A program made the translations under genes and the position numbers. The notes beneath the pieces are model-generated. The model searched no databases and was not told the DNA's origin. It saw only the letters and a program-made list of their open reading frames with translations. DNA of 64,000 nt from Hymenolepis diminuta (taxonomy: Eukaryota; Platyhelminthes; Cestoda; Cyclophyllidea; Hymenolepididae), in assembly GCA_900708905.1 (NCBI GenBank), contig CAADRB010000077.1, forward strand, positions 213,326-277,325, read 5' to 3'. This document shows, one piece after another, positions 1 through 10,482 of this stretch. Numbering within the stretch: position 1 is the stretch's first letter; each line of letters starts with the position of its first letter.

Positions 1-905
1 NNNNNNNNNNNNNNNNNNNNNNNNNNNNNNNNNNNNNNNNNNNNNNNNNNNNNNNNNNNNNNNNNNNNNNNNNNNNNNNNNNNNNNNNNNNNNNNNNNNN
101 NNNNNNNNNNNNNNNNNNNNNNNNNNNNNNNNNNNNNNNNNNNNNNNNNNNNNNNNNNNNNNNNNNNNNNNNNNNNNNNNNNNNNNNNNNNNNNNNNNNN
201 NNNNNNNNNNNNNNNNNNNNNNNNNNNNNNNNNNNNNNNNNNNNNNNNNNNNNNNNNNNNNNNNNNNNNNNNNNNNNNNNNNNNNNNNNNNNNNNNNNNN
301 NNNNNNNNNNNNNNNNNNNNNNNNNNNNNNNNNNNNNNNNNNNNNNNNNNNNNNNNNNNNNNNNNNNNNNNNNNNNNNNNNNNNNNNNNNNNNNNNNNNN
401 NNNNNNNNNNNNNNNNNNNNNNNNNNNNNNNNNNNNNNNNNNNNNNNNNNNNNNNNNNNNNNNNNNNNNNNNNNNNNNNNNNNNNNNNNNNNNNNNNNNN
501 NNNNNNNNNNNNNNNNNNNNNNNNNNNNNNNNNNNNNNNNNNNNNNNNNNNNNNNNNNNNNNNNNNNNNNNNNNNNNNNNNNNNNNNNNNNNNNNNNNNN
601 NNNNNNNNNNNNNNNNNNNNNNNNNNNNNNNNNNNNNNNNNNNNNNNNNNNNNNNNNNNNNNNNNNNNNNNNNNNNNNNNNNNNNNNNNNNNNNNNNNNN
701 NNNNNNNNNNNNNNNNNNNNNNNNNNNNNNNNNNNNNNNNNNNNNNNNNNNNNNNNNNNNNNNNNNNNNNNNNNNNNNNNNNNNNNNNNNNNNNNNNNNN
801 NNNNNNNNNNNNNNNNNNNNNNNNNNNNNNNNNNNNNNNNNNNNNNNNNNNNNNNNNNNNNNNNNNNNNNNNNNNNNNNNNNNNNNNNNNNNNNNNNNNN
901 NNNNN
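1..905. other. assembly gap (N run)
   Basis: All N. The first readable bases after it are the tail of a gypsy-type LTR, so the missing sequence probably contains the rest of that repeat. Confidence 0.99.
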
Positions 906-954
906 TTGGTGTTCTGCTCCACAATTGTTATCACTTCTTACTCAAACAGCTACG
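906..954 (+). mobile_element. 3' end of a Ty3/gypsy LTR
   Basis: About 48 bp closely matching, in opposite orientation, the LTR end next to the gypsy pol fragment at 44.5-45.7 kb: both contain TGTTCTGCT, CACAATTGTT and the terminal run ACTCAAACAGCTAC. LTRs of this group end in GCTAC(C)A. The remainder lies in the gap. Whether it is a solo LTR or part of a longer element cannot be seen. Confidence 0.6.
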
Positions 955-1960
955 AGTTGATGACGGTTAATGTCGTTGTCATTTGTTAGCTGCAAACCGA
1001 TAGCTGTTATCTCAACTCCAACAAATTTTATTTTGTTGTCGAATATTGTAAAATAAGTTATCGTTGAGAAAGGGACCTCCTGCTAATTCAAAACCACCTG
1101 ACAATTGCTTTTCTCTGTGTCATTGTTTAATGGCAATAAACGTTTGTCGAATTTCACAGCGCACGTTGAACCAACTCTGAGAACATCCACAGAAATTTCC
1201 GATCGCAAACTTAAACATTTGGTGTTGAACTGGGAAAATAATTCCCACGAAAATGCACAAAATATCGAATTCGTGTTCGTGAATTCCCACTATCATCCTC
1301 ACATCCACCAATTCATTCAAAAGACGCACTTTGCCTCATTTTTAAAACACGACTTTCAAATGCCTATTTAAAGTGCTTTCGGGAATTCAATCTCTCCAAA
1401 TTACCCTCTAAATGTAGTATTTTCCACTAAAATGACAAGAAATGACCAATTGATTACCCTTTTCAGTCGAACTTAAAATTATCAAACGAAGAATTGTGCT
1501 GACCGTGGCGTGTGGAATGAAGCCCTCTGAGGATACGACAGCAATTGCTTTCGACTGGCAAATATTGACCACGAAGTTCTCCAAACACGTTTTTAATTAT
1601 CAAGCAAATGTTGTCAGACAAATGGAGGAGAGATCCAATGTCGAGTGAATCTTCTCGATTCCACTTTCGCATTTTTAATGATGAACGGGTCAATCAGACA
1701 AAGTTCGCGTATTTGATATCAAACAAAGAATTGTCCTGACCGTGGCGTGTGGAATGAAGCCCTCTGAGGATTCGACAGCACACGTTGAACCAACACGTTG
1801 AATTGACACTTTGTTGAAAAGAAAATCCACGAACATTTATTTAAGTTTGCATATACTATAAATTGTTTACATAAATTGAAAATATTAACGGAAAATCAGC
1901 ATTCTGCAAAAGGCCCCTGTTCATGAAGTTGAGATGATTGTGTTTATTTCAGTGATTTCA
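955..1960 (-). repeat. 3' flank of kelch copy K1, with an internal 62-bp direct repeat
   Basis: No gene seen. The stretch is the reverse-orientation counterpart of the DNA downstream of copy K38 (about 39.15-39.56 kb), so at least 0.8 kb of 3' flank travels with the gene unit. A 62-bp segment at 1481-1542 recurs at 1718-1779 with about four differences (shared core GACCGTGGCGTGTGGAATGA). The 88- and 76-residue open frames here have no recognisable product. Confidence 0.6.
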
Positions 1961-3300
1961 TCATTTCAATAGAATCGTCGCCAACAACATGTACGTATTA
2001 TCTTTCCAGATCTCCTTCAATTCCCCTAATTTGGTGTTCCGACGCTGTGGAATGAGAAAGATAGAGGGTCGGGTCGCATTCATTTCAATGGAATAGACAG
2101 AATGCGGACCGTTAAGGAAACCGCACAAAGACAAATTGATACTTTCCGTTGAAATGAAACAGTAAAATATTTCAAGAAAATTGGTTTAGATTATTTATTT
2201 AATTAAAAAGGAAGCAAAATTCAAAAAATAAATTCAGTAAATAAGGGACATAAATAAATGGTAGTCAACCTCCTGAACCGACTCAAGCGAGTTGACAAAT
2301 AAAGCAACCGAAGGAGGTCAAGGAGGTCCAGTGACCGCCTGCATCCACGTCCAGCACCTCCATCAAGTCCACGTACTCTCCACAGCCAACTACGTAGACT
2401 CTCCCTTGGAAATAAGCCGCGAGAATATCACCACCGTGTTCTTTATTCATTGAAGAGAAGGGACGCCATTACCACTTCTCGCCTCCTCCACCTCCTCCTT
2501 CACCCGCCAACTGTGTCAGCAACTCTGTGGAGCGGAGACCCATTTGGTCCCTTCCAATTCCACCAGTGACCAATACGCTGGAGTTTGCTATGCTCACAGC
2601 AGCACACAATCTTCTTTCTTCTATCATGGGCGTAAGAGGCGACCATCTGGAAGGAGGCAACAACTCTTTATCTCACTCTCTCTTAAAGACCACCCAGTGG
2701 TACGATGAATAACGCTTAGGAAAATTGAAAAGGAACTCGCCTTCCTGAAACAGCCTCGTAAACTTCACTGGAATAAATGCCCGGAGAGTCCAACATCATC
2801 CCATCGATAAAAACAAAGTTTCTTTTCAGTTGTCGCGGAAGCTGGCCACTTCCTAGCATTTAACGTGTTGGGAAGATGTGACAGTCTACCCGTCGAGGGA
2901 TCCATCAAATCAACTCTACTTGACCAGAAGTTATCTCTACTCTCCTCCCAACCGCCGATAAATATGTTTTGTCTGAAATCAGAAGATAATATCATTCATT
3001 ATTCCCCCTATGTAATAAAAAAACGGAGGAACTCACTTTGAAATGAATCAATACGCCAACATATTCTGTGCGGCAGTTTGAGTTCAGTCTCCAAATCGGA
3101 ATATTCCGCATTGAAAGTACTCAAAACTGTGTTGCCAAACACAACTTTACGTGTAGCAAGGCGTTCCCGCATGACTGACGCCAGGTTTTGTGAAGGTGAG
3201 GCACTGCACCACCCTGCAACAGAGAAGTCACTCTCAATCAATAGTCGACACTGTGGCTTTGAGTAGTACGATTTTAAACTTGAAATCACCTTGAAATCAT
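1961..3300 (-). pseudogene. K1: kelch-only BTB-kelch pseudogene (class III, leader-E7 fusion)
   Basis: The kelch half of a KLHL-type gene, exons E7 to E11. E7 (about 3025-3170) is fused straight to the 5' leader, with no E1-E6. E8 (2741-2972) has the blade start FIGGW and the acidic-Arg core SSRVDLMD but shifts frame after TTEKK. E9 (about 2260-2690) has RSTELLTQ, a glycine-rich loop and then a stop where K5 has Gln (TGGTAA for TGGCAA). E10 and E11 (1961-2044) follow. The E8 donor reads AAG|GCGAGT, a GC donor. Copy K38 carries the same leader-E7 junction. No BTB or BACK sequence remains, so this is not a functional adaptor. Confidence 0.8.
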
Positions 3301-3788
3301 TCAATTAGTTTTTGGTCATTGGCACAGAAATACTGCATTTTCTTGCGAAGCAAAAGAGAGCAGAAACTTTCACTGAATCTTTTTCTTTGACAGTAGCAAC
3401 TTTTCTACCTCTGAGAAGGAGGCATCGGGTCAAGAAGCCTCGACAGCTGAGAGGTGAAGAGAGAAGTAAAGTGTGTTGTTCCACATTATGGTAATGGAAA
3501 CCAAAGAATTTACTGAAGTAAAGTAATAAGTGAGTGCGAACTTGAATGATTTTGAGGTGATTTCAAGGTTGAACTCATGATAAACAAAGCCACAGTTTCT
3601 ACTGTTGATTGACAGGGAATTCTCAGTTACTGGGAGGTGCAGTGCCTCGTCGCCAAAACCCAATCACTTTGCAAATTTTCTGTGCATTTCAAGCAGAACC
3701 GAAGTATAAAAATGGAGGGTTTGCATAAAGGATGTGTCTCGCATAGGAACGGAAGACTGCGAAGAAACTACCAATCGCTTCCTCCTCG

Positions 3789-5250
3789 ATGTTTCCTTCC
3801 ACTGAAGAGCAAGGAAAATCCACTGAGTATGGTGGTTTTCGTTTCAGTTTGTTTAAATTTTGCATAAAATATTAAATTTTTTGTCTATCTCCTTTTATGT
3901 TAAGAAGTCAAGAAAGACTTGCATTATATTGTTGTTTTGGAAACGCCTTAAAGATATGGATTCTCAATCCAAAATGTACTGAAGTGGAGATCGAACACCA
4001 ATTTCTGGACAGAGGATACGGGAAAGTTGTTGCATTTCAAAGTGCGTTACTCTCAGTTCTTGCGTTTTATGAAATAAGAGAAATGCTGAACGCATTTATT
4101 CTCCGATGTTAGACAAACTGGTTTTTATCGGTGAATGGAAAGGTGAAAACAATCCTGGCTCAAGAAGAGTTGACGTGATGGATATCTCGACAGGTCAAGT
4201 GTCATCTCTACCGGATACTATAAACGTCAGCGGCATCCCAGCTGCCGTGGCAACTGAAAACGAAATTTTCGTCTTTAACACTAAGATTTTTTCGGATTCT
4301 CCCGAGCGTTATTCGAATGAAGTATACGAGGCCGCTTCAGGAAGGCGAGTTACATTTTAATTTTTATTTTTCGTCAGCCATTGTGCAACTTGGTGGTCTT
4401 AAGAGAGTAAAAGAGTTGCTATCTCCTTCTAGATGGTCGCTTCTGCCACCAATGATTGAAGAAAGATCGCTGTATGGTGCCGTCAACATTCCAGATTCTG
4501 GCGTCTTGATCATTGGTGGAAAAGGAAGAAACGGATTGCTTCTCCGCTCCACAGAGTTGCTGACGCGGCGATCTGGTGAAGTAGGAGGTGGAGGAGGCGA
4601 GAAGTGGCAATGGCTTCCCTTCACTCCAATGAATGAAGGACATGATGTTAACCCTCTTGCAGTTTATTTGCAAGGGAGAGTCTACGTTGTTGGCTGGGGA
4701 GAAAATACGAGCTTTATGGAGATGCTGGACGTGGGAGGAAGTGGTCAGTGGACCTTTTTGAACTCAATCGGTATAAGCCGACGCTTTGGAATCTATTCTA
4801 TGGCGACAGTTGGGAATGAATTATTTGTATTAAGTTAGCAGATGATTTGAAATTTTATATTTTCCATCTCAACCCATGAATCATTATTCAAATTTTAATT
4901 AATATTTTCATTTTTAAGATCAACAGAATTTGCTTTTTTTATTAAGTATTTAAAAAAATTAAGAAATTATCAACTCTCTTCACTTCTGCTTCTTTATAGC
5001 TGAAGTATATACTGGTAGTGAGGCTCTTTATTCGGTTCGAGTGAGTAGCGACCCAAATGTAAGTTTGTTGGTGGCAGGTCCTTGTTTTCTCCTTTCAATC
5101 TGGTGGTTTTACATCTTTTCTCTCTTTCTTCCGACTTAGCAACTGCTTTGTAGCTGGAGAAGAAAGAGATTTAGACCTATGGGGACGTTGATGACGGTTC
5201 ATTTGAATAATGGAATCACCGATATGGACACAGTCACCACTTCTTCCTGA
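3789..5250 (+). CDS. K2: intact kelch-only gene derived from a BTB-BACK-kelch gene
   Basis: Six exons join in phase: 3789-3826, 3905-4041, 4113-4344, 4406-4833, 5000-5058, 5140-5250 (TGA). The sum is 1005 nt, a 334-residue protein. Kelch hallmarks are FIGEW, STGQVSSLPD, RWSLLPPM, LIIGGKGRNG, RSTELLTRR, then a glycine loop and RVYVVGW. The C-terminus TDMDTVTTSS is nearly that of K5. Intron 3 needs a GC donor (AAG|GCGAGT). BTB and BACK are absent: the 5' leader is fused to E6, and a TAG in E6 (GCATAG) plus a TAA in the leader block the old frame, so the first usable start is ATG 3789. A kelch propeller without BTB could not recruit Cul3 in the normal way. Product function and expression are inferred only. 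Confidence 0.6.
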
Positions 5251-6350
5251 ACAAAGGCCGTTTTAGGAATGCTGTATTCCTGCTAATATCTTCCACGAAC
5301 GTGAAGTATTTATGAAATAACAGATTTAAAACTTTGCAAAGTCCTGGTTTCCTGTTTTGACATAATAAATAGAGTCGTGAACTCCACACAATGTGTTTTA
5401 ATTTGCCCTTCTCTCTAGAAGACTGAATCCGACTCTTAGATTCCCTAAGACATTGCACCAATTTCAAACGCGACCCAACAGCACCTCAATACAAAACCAC
5501 CCAAACCACTATATCAATTCAAGACGGACGTCGTCGTATCAATAGGTCGAAGTATATAATGCGCCGTTTACAACCCAAAATATAAATAAACTCGTTTGAA
5601 TCAAGCGGAATTAAAAGAAGCAGGAATTCGAAAATGAAAAATATTAATGTCGTATACAAAAAACACGAAGACTCTCAGATAATTTGACCATCAGGCCGGT
5701 TAGGTCCATCGAGGATTATTTGATGAGATGAGTACGGAGGGAATTCTTTCAATGCGATATTCATCAATTAGGTTATTAGAAAGGACATGACGCACAATCC
5801 ACAGTCAGTGAGTGATTTGGGACTCAAATGAAACCGTCCAACTGACACACACTCGAACACTCACGATTGTCATTTTATCTGCTCATACCCGTCACCCACA
5901 TAAGGTAATAATTGCAGATGGGGAAAATGGTTTTAAGCAGGACAATTTCATAAGAAATCGAAAGGGAATTAAGAAAACGAAGAGGTGTAGTGTCACCCAA
6001 CAGGACAATTAATCTCTGAACAAGTTGGTTTGGAGAGCAGAATTAACGCAATTAAGGTAACAACCACAGACTTTTAGAATTGTTAAAAATTTTCCTTGCG
6101 AACGTGGTAAAATTCGACAGAAGGTGTTGTCGATTAGAACCCGAGTCGAGAGATAAAATGTGAGAAACTGTTCATTTCTACTATTTCCTATCTCGAGGTG
6201 GGAGACAGCCGACCACGGACGGTAGAGAACATGGCTCGAAGACTGATGCTAAGACTGAGCTGTAGGTAACAAATAAGTGTTAAAATTCAAGCACATAAAG
6301 TCTCCCTGATAAACCTTGCACCACAAATTCATATACAAAGTTAAATTTGT
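5251..6350. repeat. 3' flank of K2 and spacer
   Basis: No gene recognised. 5250-5575 continues the K2 3' flank and matches 34.3-34.6 kb inverted. 5707-5830 matches the K5 3' flank near 13.87-13.99 kb. A CA/AC-rich stretch near 5840-5900 recurs at 32.96-33.03 and 39.66-39.72 kb. 6105-6340 matches 33.84-34.06 kb inverted. Confidence 0.5.
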
Positions 6351-6429
6351 ATGCAAGTCTTCACGGAAAAGATGGGATGTCGACAAAAGTATTGTTGAAG
6401 TACCACTTACCAACGGTAGGTTTCTCTAC

Positions 6430-6750
6430 ATCTGCACATCCAAAGAGTTGGAATGGAGAGAAAGAAAGCGAAATTTGGACGTGGTTCATTGAAAGAACCA
6501 TAACTGAAAGATGTACGTGAAAGAGAAAGTATGTTTGCAAGCTCTCGATTCTATCGACTCTACTAATGGAAGTAAGATGAAAGGTCACTGGCATGTCGAT
6601 CACCACACATCCGAAGACGATTTCCCACCTTGTAAAATGCCATGTCCAGTAGGTGGATGCCACAAGACTTGTTGGAAAAGGGAATGGCACCGAAATCATG
6701 TAATACCAACCACACAGATTTTCCTTGGGCTGAGCAGGAATAGGTGAATT
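6430..6750 (+). other. U3: unidentified Cys-rich ORF, copy 1
   Basis: A plus-strand frame (best part 6511-6747) encodes a His/Cys-rich stretch, CKMPCPVGGCHKTC, followed by WKREWHRNHV. The inverted-duplication partner at 33.4-33.8 kb keeps this frame and most residues (CKMSYLVGGCHKTC, WKREWGRNHV). The longer 141-codon frame on the minus strand has a low-complexity, Phe/Ser-rich look and is probably its shadow. The Cys/His spacing suggests a metal-binding or disulphide segment, but I do not recognise a family. It may be one exon of a larger gene. Confidence 0.35.
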
Positions 6751-7022
6751 GCTTTCCATTAATACAGCAGTTGACCCCATTTGCACACCGTTTCTCTTGA
6801 GTCACTTAGGAAGGCGAGACAAGGGAAGAGTGGGCACTACTTAGGTGAACTGGGATAATTTATTGTTACCAGATACACTGAGTCAAGTTACGCCGAAGAA
6901 GGCAAAACTAGCAGAAGATAATGCCGTAATGAAAAAGCGTGCAATTTTACTGAAATATTTTCAGTAGTGGCAGTAGAATTCAAAGTTGAAAGCACTTCAG
7001 CATATAAGAAAGGGTCAACAGC

Positions 7023-7943
7023 AGTGAATCGTAAAATTGAGAATTAATTCAATTTCTTGAAAGGATGAAGCTTCAACTTTAACCTTTTATGAATTGAAAA
7101 AAGTTTACTCAACGACAGAAGGACAAGGAGATTCATTACTGATGCGCATTTCGTTTTCTTCCATTAACGTCGACATGCATTCGATCTTCAAACTGGAGCG
7201 GAAATTTTATCACAATTTAATTGAACCCAAATCTTCCACCTCACCACTTCGTCATCTTCCAAAATCACTCTCTGACTGTGGATGTATGTCTCGCCTTTGT
7301 AAAATACACGGCGTCGTGTTCACTCTAATAACCAAATTGATGAATATCGCATCGAAAGAACTTCATCTGCACTAATCTACACAAATAATCCTCGCTAGGC
7401 CTAACCGACCTGACGGTCAAGTATCTGGGAGTCATTGTTAAATGGTAGGAAATGCTTTTCGAATTCTTCAACCGAAAACAATCCACCTAAACATCCCATT
7501 GTAAACTTAAGACGGTGATGCTTCAATTGAAAAAGTACTCTCACAGAAATGAACAAAGGTATTGAATTAGAGTCCGTGGATACCAAAACTACTCTCACTT
7601 CCATCAATTAATTCGAAAACCCACTTATTCTCTAGTTAAAATGCGCGGTCTTTTATAATTGAAATAATAACTTTTGAATACTCTCCCAAATAATAAAGCA
7701 GATGAGTTAAGGTTGCTTTAGACCCATTCCCTCACGATAGTTTGTCCTCACAACAGCTAATTACACCAATCACTGTGCAAATGACTTGGGGAATGAAGGG
7801 CAAGAAGAAGAAGTGGAAATGAACAAAGCAAACTGACTGCATTGCGAGAACTTGGCCATTTGCGTATCCAGTAATGGAGGAGATATTTCTCAAGTACTTC
7901 CTCCACCACATTCTCTGCTTCATTTCGACAAATTCTGAGTGTA
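7023..7943. repeat. Spacer built of kelch 3'-flank and 5'-leader pieces
   Basis: No gene seen. 7270-7640 is the reverse complement of the K5 3' flank (about 13.57-13.95 kb). 7740-7940 resembles the core of the palindrome-ended element described at 49295 plus the conserved sequence upstream of kelch leaders. The 93-codon frame at 7094-7375 has no recognisable product. Confidence 0.45.
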
Positions 7944-9105
7944 AATGAGTGCAAACCTGAATGATTTTAAGGTTATTTCATGTTTATTTCATGATAAACA
8001 AGGCCACAATTCCTACTATTTATTGACAGTGAAATCACAGTTACTGGCTGGTGCAGTGCCCCGTCGCCAAAACCCAATCACTTTGCAAACTTTATGTGCA
8101 CATGAAGCAAAAGCGGTGTATAAAAATGGATAGTCTGCATACCGAATGTGCCTCGCAGAGGAATGAATGACTGCGAAGAAACAACTGATTGCTTCCTCCT
8201 CGATGTTAAAAAGTCAGGAACGACTTGCAACCTCAGGCGAAAGAAAGTTGTGCATTCTCAACCCCGAATGTTCCGAAGTGGAGATTGAACTCAAATTACA
8301 TGAAAGAGAATTCACGAATGTTTTTACATTTCAGGGTGGGTTTCTCTCCTTCTTGCCTTTTGTTAAATAAGAGAAATTTTAAATAGTTTTCTCCTCCGAT
8401 ATTAGATAAACTGTTTTCATCCGTGATGGTGGAAATGAAAACAATCCTGGCACAAAAAGAATTGACCTGATGGATATCACAACAAGTCAAGTGTCATCTC
8501 TTCCGGATATGATAAAACCCAAGTGTTTCTAGTGGGTGTAGGAGCTAAAAACGAAATTGTTGTCTATGTCTATGAGAAAAATGCGGACCCTCCCTACCGT
8601 TTTTCGAATAAAGTTTACGAGGCTGCATTGGGAAGGTAATTTATATTTTAATTTTCATTTTCCGTTGGTCTTAAGAGAGTGAAAGTATTTCTGCCTCCTT
8701 CTAGATGGTTGATTCTGCCACCCATGATTGAAAAAAATGATTTTGTGCTGACGTCAACATTACAGATTTTGGCGACCTGTTCATCGGTGGAATTAGAAGG
8801 AACCAAATACCTCTCTGCTCCACAGAATTGCTGATGCGACGGTCTGCTGAAGTAGGAGGTGGAGGAGGCGAAAAGTGGTAATGGCTTGCCTACATTCCAA
8901 TGAATGAATAACGCGGTTTTGATTCTCTTGGTGTTTATTTCCAAAGGAGAGTTTACGTGTCGGCTCTTTTGCGAATATAAAGAAGATGGAGATGCTGGAC
9001 ATGGCAACAGGCGGTCAGAGGACCTCCTTCTCCAATCACTCACCAATCCAATGCCTTTGGATCCAACCAATGGCGATTGTTGGCTATGAATTATTTGTTT
9101 TAGGT
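7944..9105 (+). pseudogene. K3: kelch-only pseudogene (class II, leader-E6 fusion)
   Basis: The leader (7944-8140) is fused to E6, and E6 is fused directly to E7 with no intron (SSSMLKSQERLA). E6 carries a TGA. E7 (8210-8335) is otherwise open and ends TNVFTFQ like K5. E8 (from 8404) has lost one base just after its acceptor, which shifts the frame. E9 (about 8680-9105) has a TAA at the conserved Trp-Gln (AGTGGTAATGG). E10 and E11 are missing. Its E9 is very close to the E9 piece in K25 (25.5-25.7 kb, opposite strand). Confidence 0.8.
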
Positions 9106-9374
9106 TAATGAATGATTTGATATTTTATAATTCCCTTCTCAATTCATTAAGTCATTATTCAAATTGTAATGTTTTATTAAGGTCAGCTGAATTTGTATTT
9201 TATTCAGGAATTTAATAAATTTAGTAATCATCTTTAAATTCTCTGCCAATTCTCTTAGACTCAAGTTTTATTGTTTCCCTCCAACAAAAGAAATCAACTC
9301 TTCTCCCTTCCGCTTCATTATATTTTGTACAGTTTCTCTTCCTCCATCCTTCCCTCTCTCACTTTCTCACTGTA

Positions 9375-9690
9375 CCTTAAAGACCACCCAGTGGTATGAT
9401 GCATAGCGCTTAATTCATTTAAAAGGAAAATTACCTTCCTGAAGCAGCCTTGAAAACTTCACTTAACTATTAACCGGGAAAGTCCAAAATCAGCCCATCG
9501 ATAAAGACAAATGTTGTTTTCAGTTGCCACGAAAACGGGTGACCGCCTACCATTTACCACGTCCAGAATAATTAACATTCGACCCATTGAGGGATCCATC
9601 GAATCAACTCTACTTGTCCACCGATTGTCTCCACCCTCCTTCCTACCACCGATGAAAACTATTTTGTTTGATGTCAGAGGATAACGTCAG
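9375..9690 (-). pseudogene. K4a: kelch E8 fragment
   Basis: A minus-strand copy of E8 (about 9437-9688) plus the first bases of E9, with many changes relative to K5. It belongs to the same sequence subgroup as K1 and K30 (GSIDSTS-type core rather than DITTGQ). No neighbouring kelch exons are in the correct order. Confidence 0.65.
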
Positions 9691-9784
9691 TCACCAGTTC
9701 TCTTATTTAATGGAAAACAAAGACCCAAGAGGGGCTCACTCTGAAATGAAAAAAACATGTAAATACCTAGGTAGAAAGTTAACA

Positions 9785-9990
9785 AAGGGAGCAACAAGAC
9801 GGGGTCAAGAGGTCCGCTGACCGATTTCTGCAAAGTCCAGCATCTCCATCACGTCCACGTGCACTCCATAGCCAACTACGTAGAAGGTGGGGCCTAACAG
9901 CATCAGTCAACAGGGCAGAAACCGTCAATCAATAGTGGAAATTGTGACTTTGTGTGGCACGAATTTAACTTTAAAATCACCTGAAAATAA
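9785..9990 (-). pseudogene. K4b: rearranged E9 tail joined to kelch leader
   Basis: On the minus strand the end of E9 (about 9800-9895, coding the VVGYGV..DVMEMLD region) lies upstream of E8 (K4a), the wrong order for a gene, and is joined at about 9897 to 5'-leader sequence. The same unnatural leader-E9 junction (CCCCACCTTCTACG) is found inverted at 49.79-49.97 kb, so the chimera was itself duplicated. Confidence 0.65.
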
Positions 9991-10482
9991 TCCCCTCAGT
10001 CTGCCTCCACTTACTGTCTGAATCTGTGAATGATGTGATGAAAATGGAAGGCAGATGACTTGACCAATGAAGCGCAAGAAGGAGAAGTGGGAATGGTCAA
10101 AGCAGAACTGACTGCATTGTGAGAACTCGTCTATTTATGTACCCCACAATGGAGGCTATATTTCTCCAACCTTCTTCCGCCATGACCCCTGCTTTATTTC
10201 GGTTATTATTTTGTTTCTTCTATAAATAGATTAACTTAGCAAATGAGTGCGAACTTGAATGACTTTGAAGTGATTTCAAGGTTGAATTCATGATAAAAAA
10301 GCCACAATTTCAGCTATTGATTGACACTGAATTCTCACCTACTGGGTGGTGCAGTGTTTCGTCGCCAAAACCCAATCACTTTGCAAACTTTGTGTGCATA
10401 TGAAGCAGAACCGAATTTTAAAAATGGTGAGTTTGAATTTCGCAATTCACATAATCGTCGTCTGCAAACCAAACGCAGCGTG
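9991..10482 (+). other. Upstream region and 5' leader of K5
   Basis: 10020-10160 contains a decayed half of the palindrome-ended repeat. 10230-10440 is the conserved kelch leader found before most copies. The frame that runs into the BTB exon is closed by a TGA at 10318-10320 and has no ATG until 10483, so most of this is probably 5' untranslated sequence or an upstream exon. No TATA box or other promoter element stands out. Confidence 0.45.

Larger units (their letters stand above)
3528..7022 (+). repeat. Inverted duplication A, left arm
   Basis: This 3.5-kb block is repeated in reverse complement at 32738-36275, 25.7 kb away. It carries a kelch-only gene (K2), its 3' flank and a Cys-rich ORF (U3). 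The arms share K2/K35 exon lengths (E7 137, E8 232, E9 428, E10 59 nt) and a stop codon in the leader. The centre differs: 5575-6105 here is replaced by unrelated DNA at about 34075-34315. Confidence 0.85.

Noticed and set aside
4364..4673. 84- and 86-codon minus-strand frames opposite K2 E9 (and the same at 35170-35430)
   Set aside because: They are the antisense of the kelch exon. The sense strand has the splice sites, the phase agreement and the kelch motifs.
8648..9070. 140-codon minus frame as a gene
   Set aside because: It is the antisense shadow of K3 exon E9. The same antisense frame appears opposite every E9 copy because of codon usage in that exon.
10321..10482. Starting K5 at the leader frame (TTG 10321)
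   Set aside because: There is no ATG in that frame before 10483, and a TGA lies immediately upstream. It remains possible that an upstream exon is spliced on.
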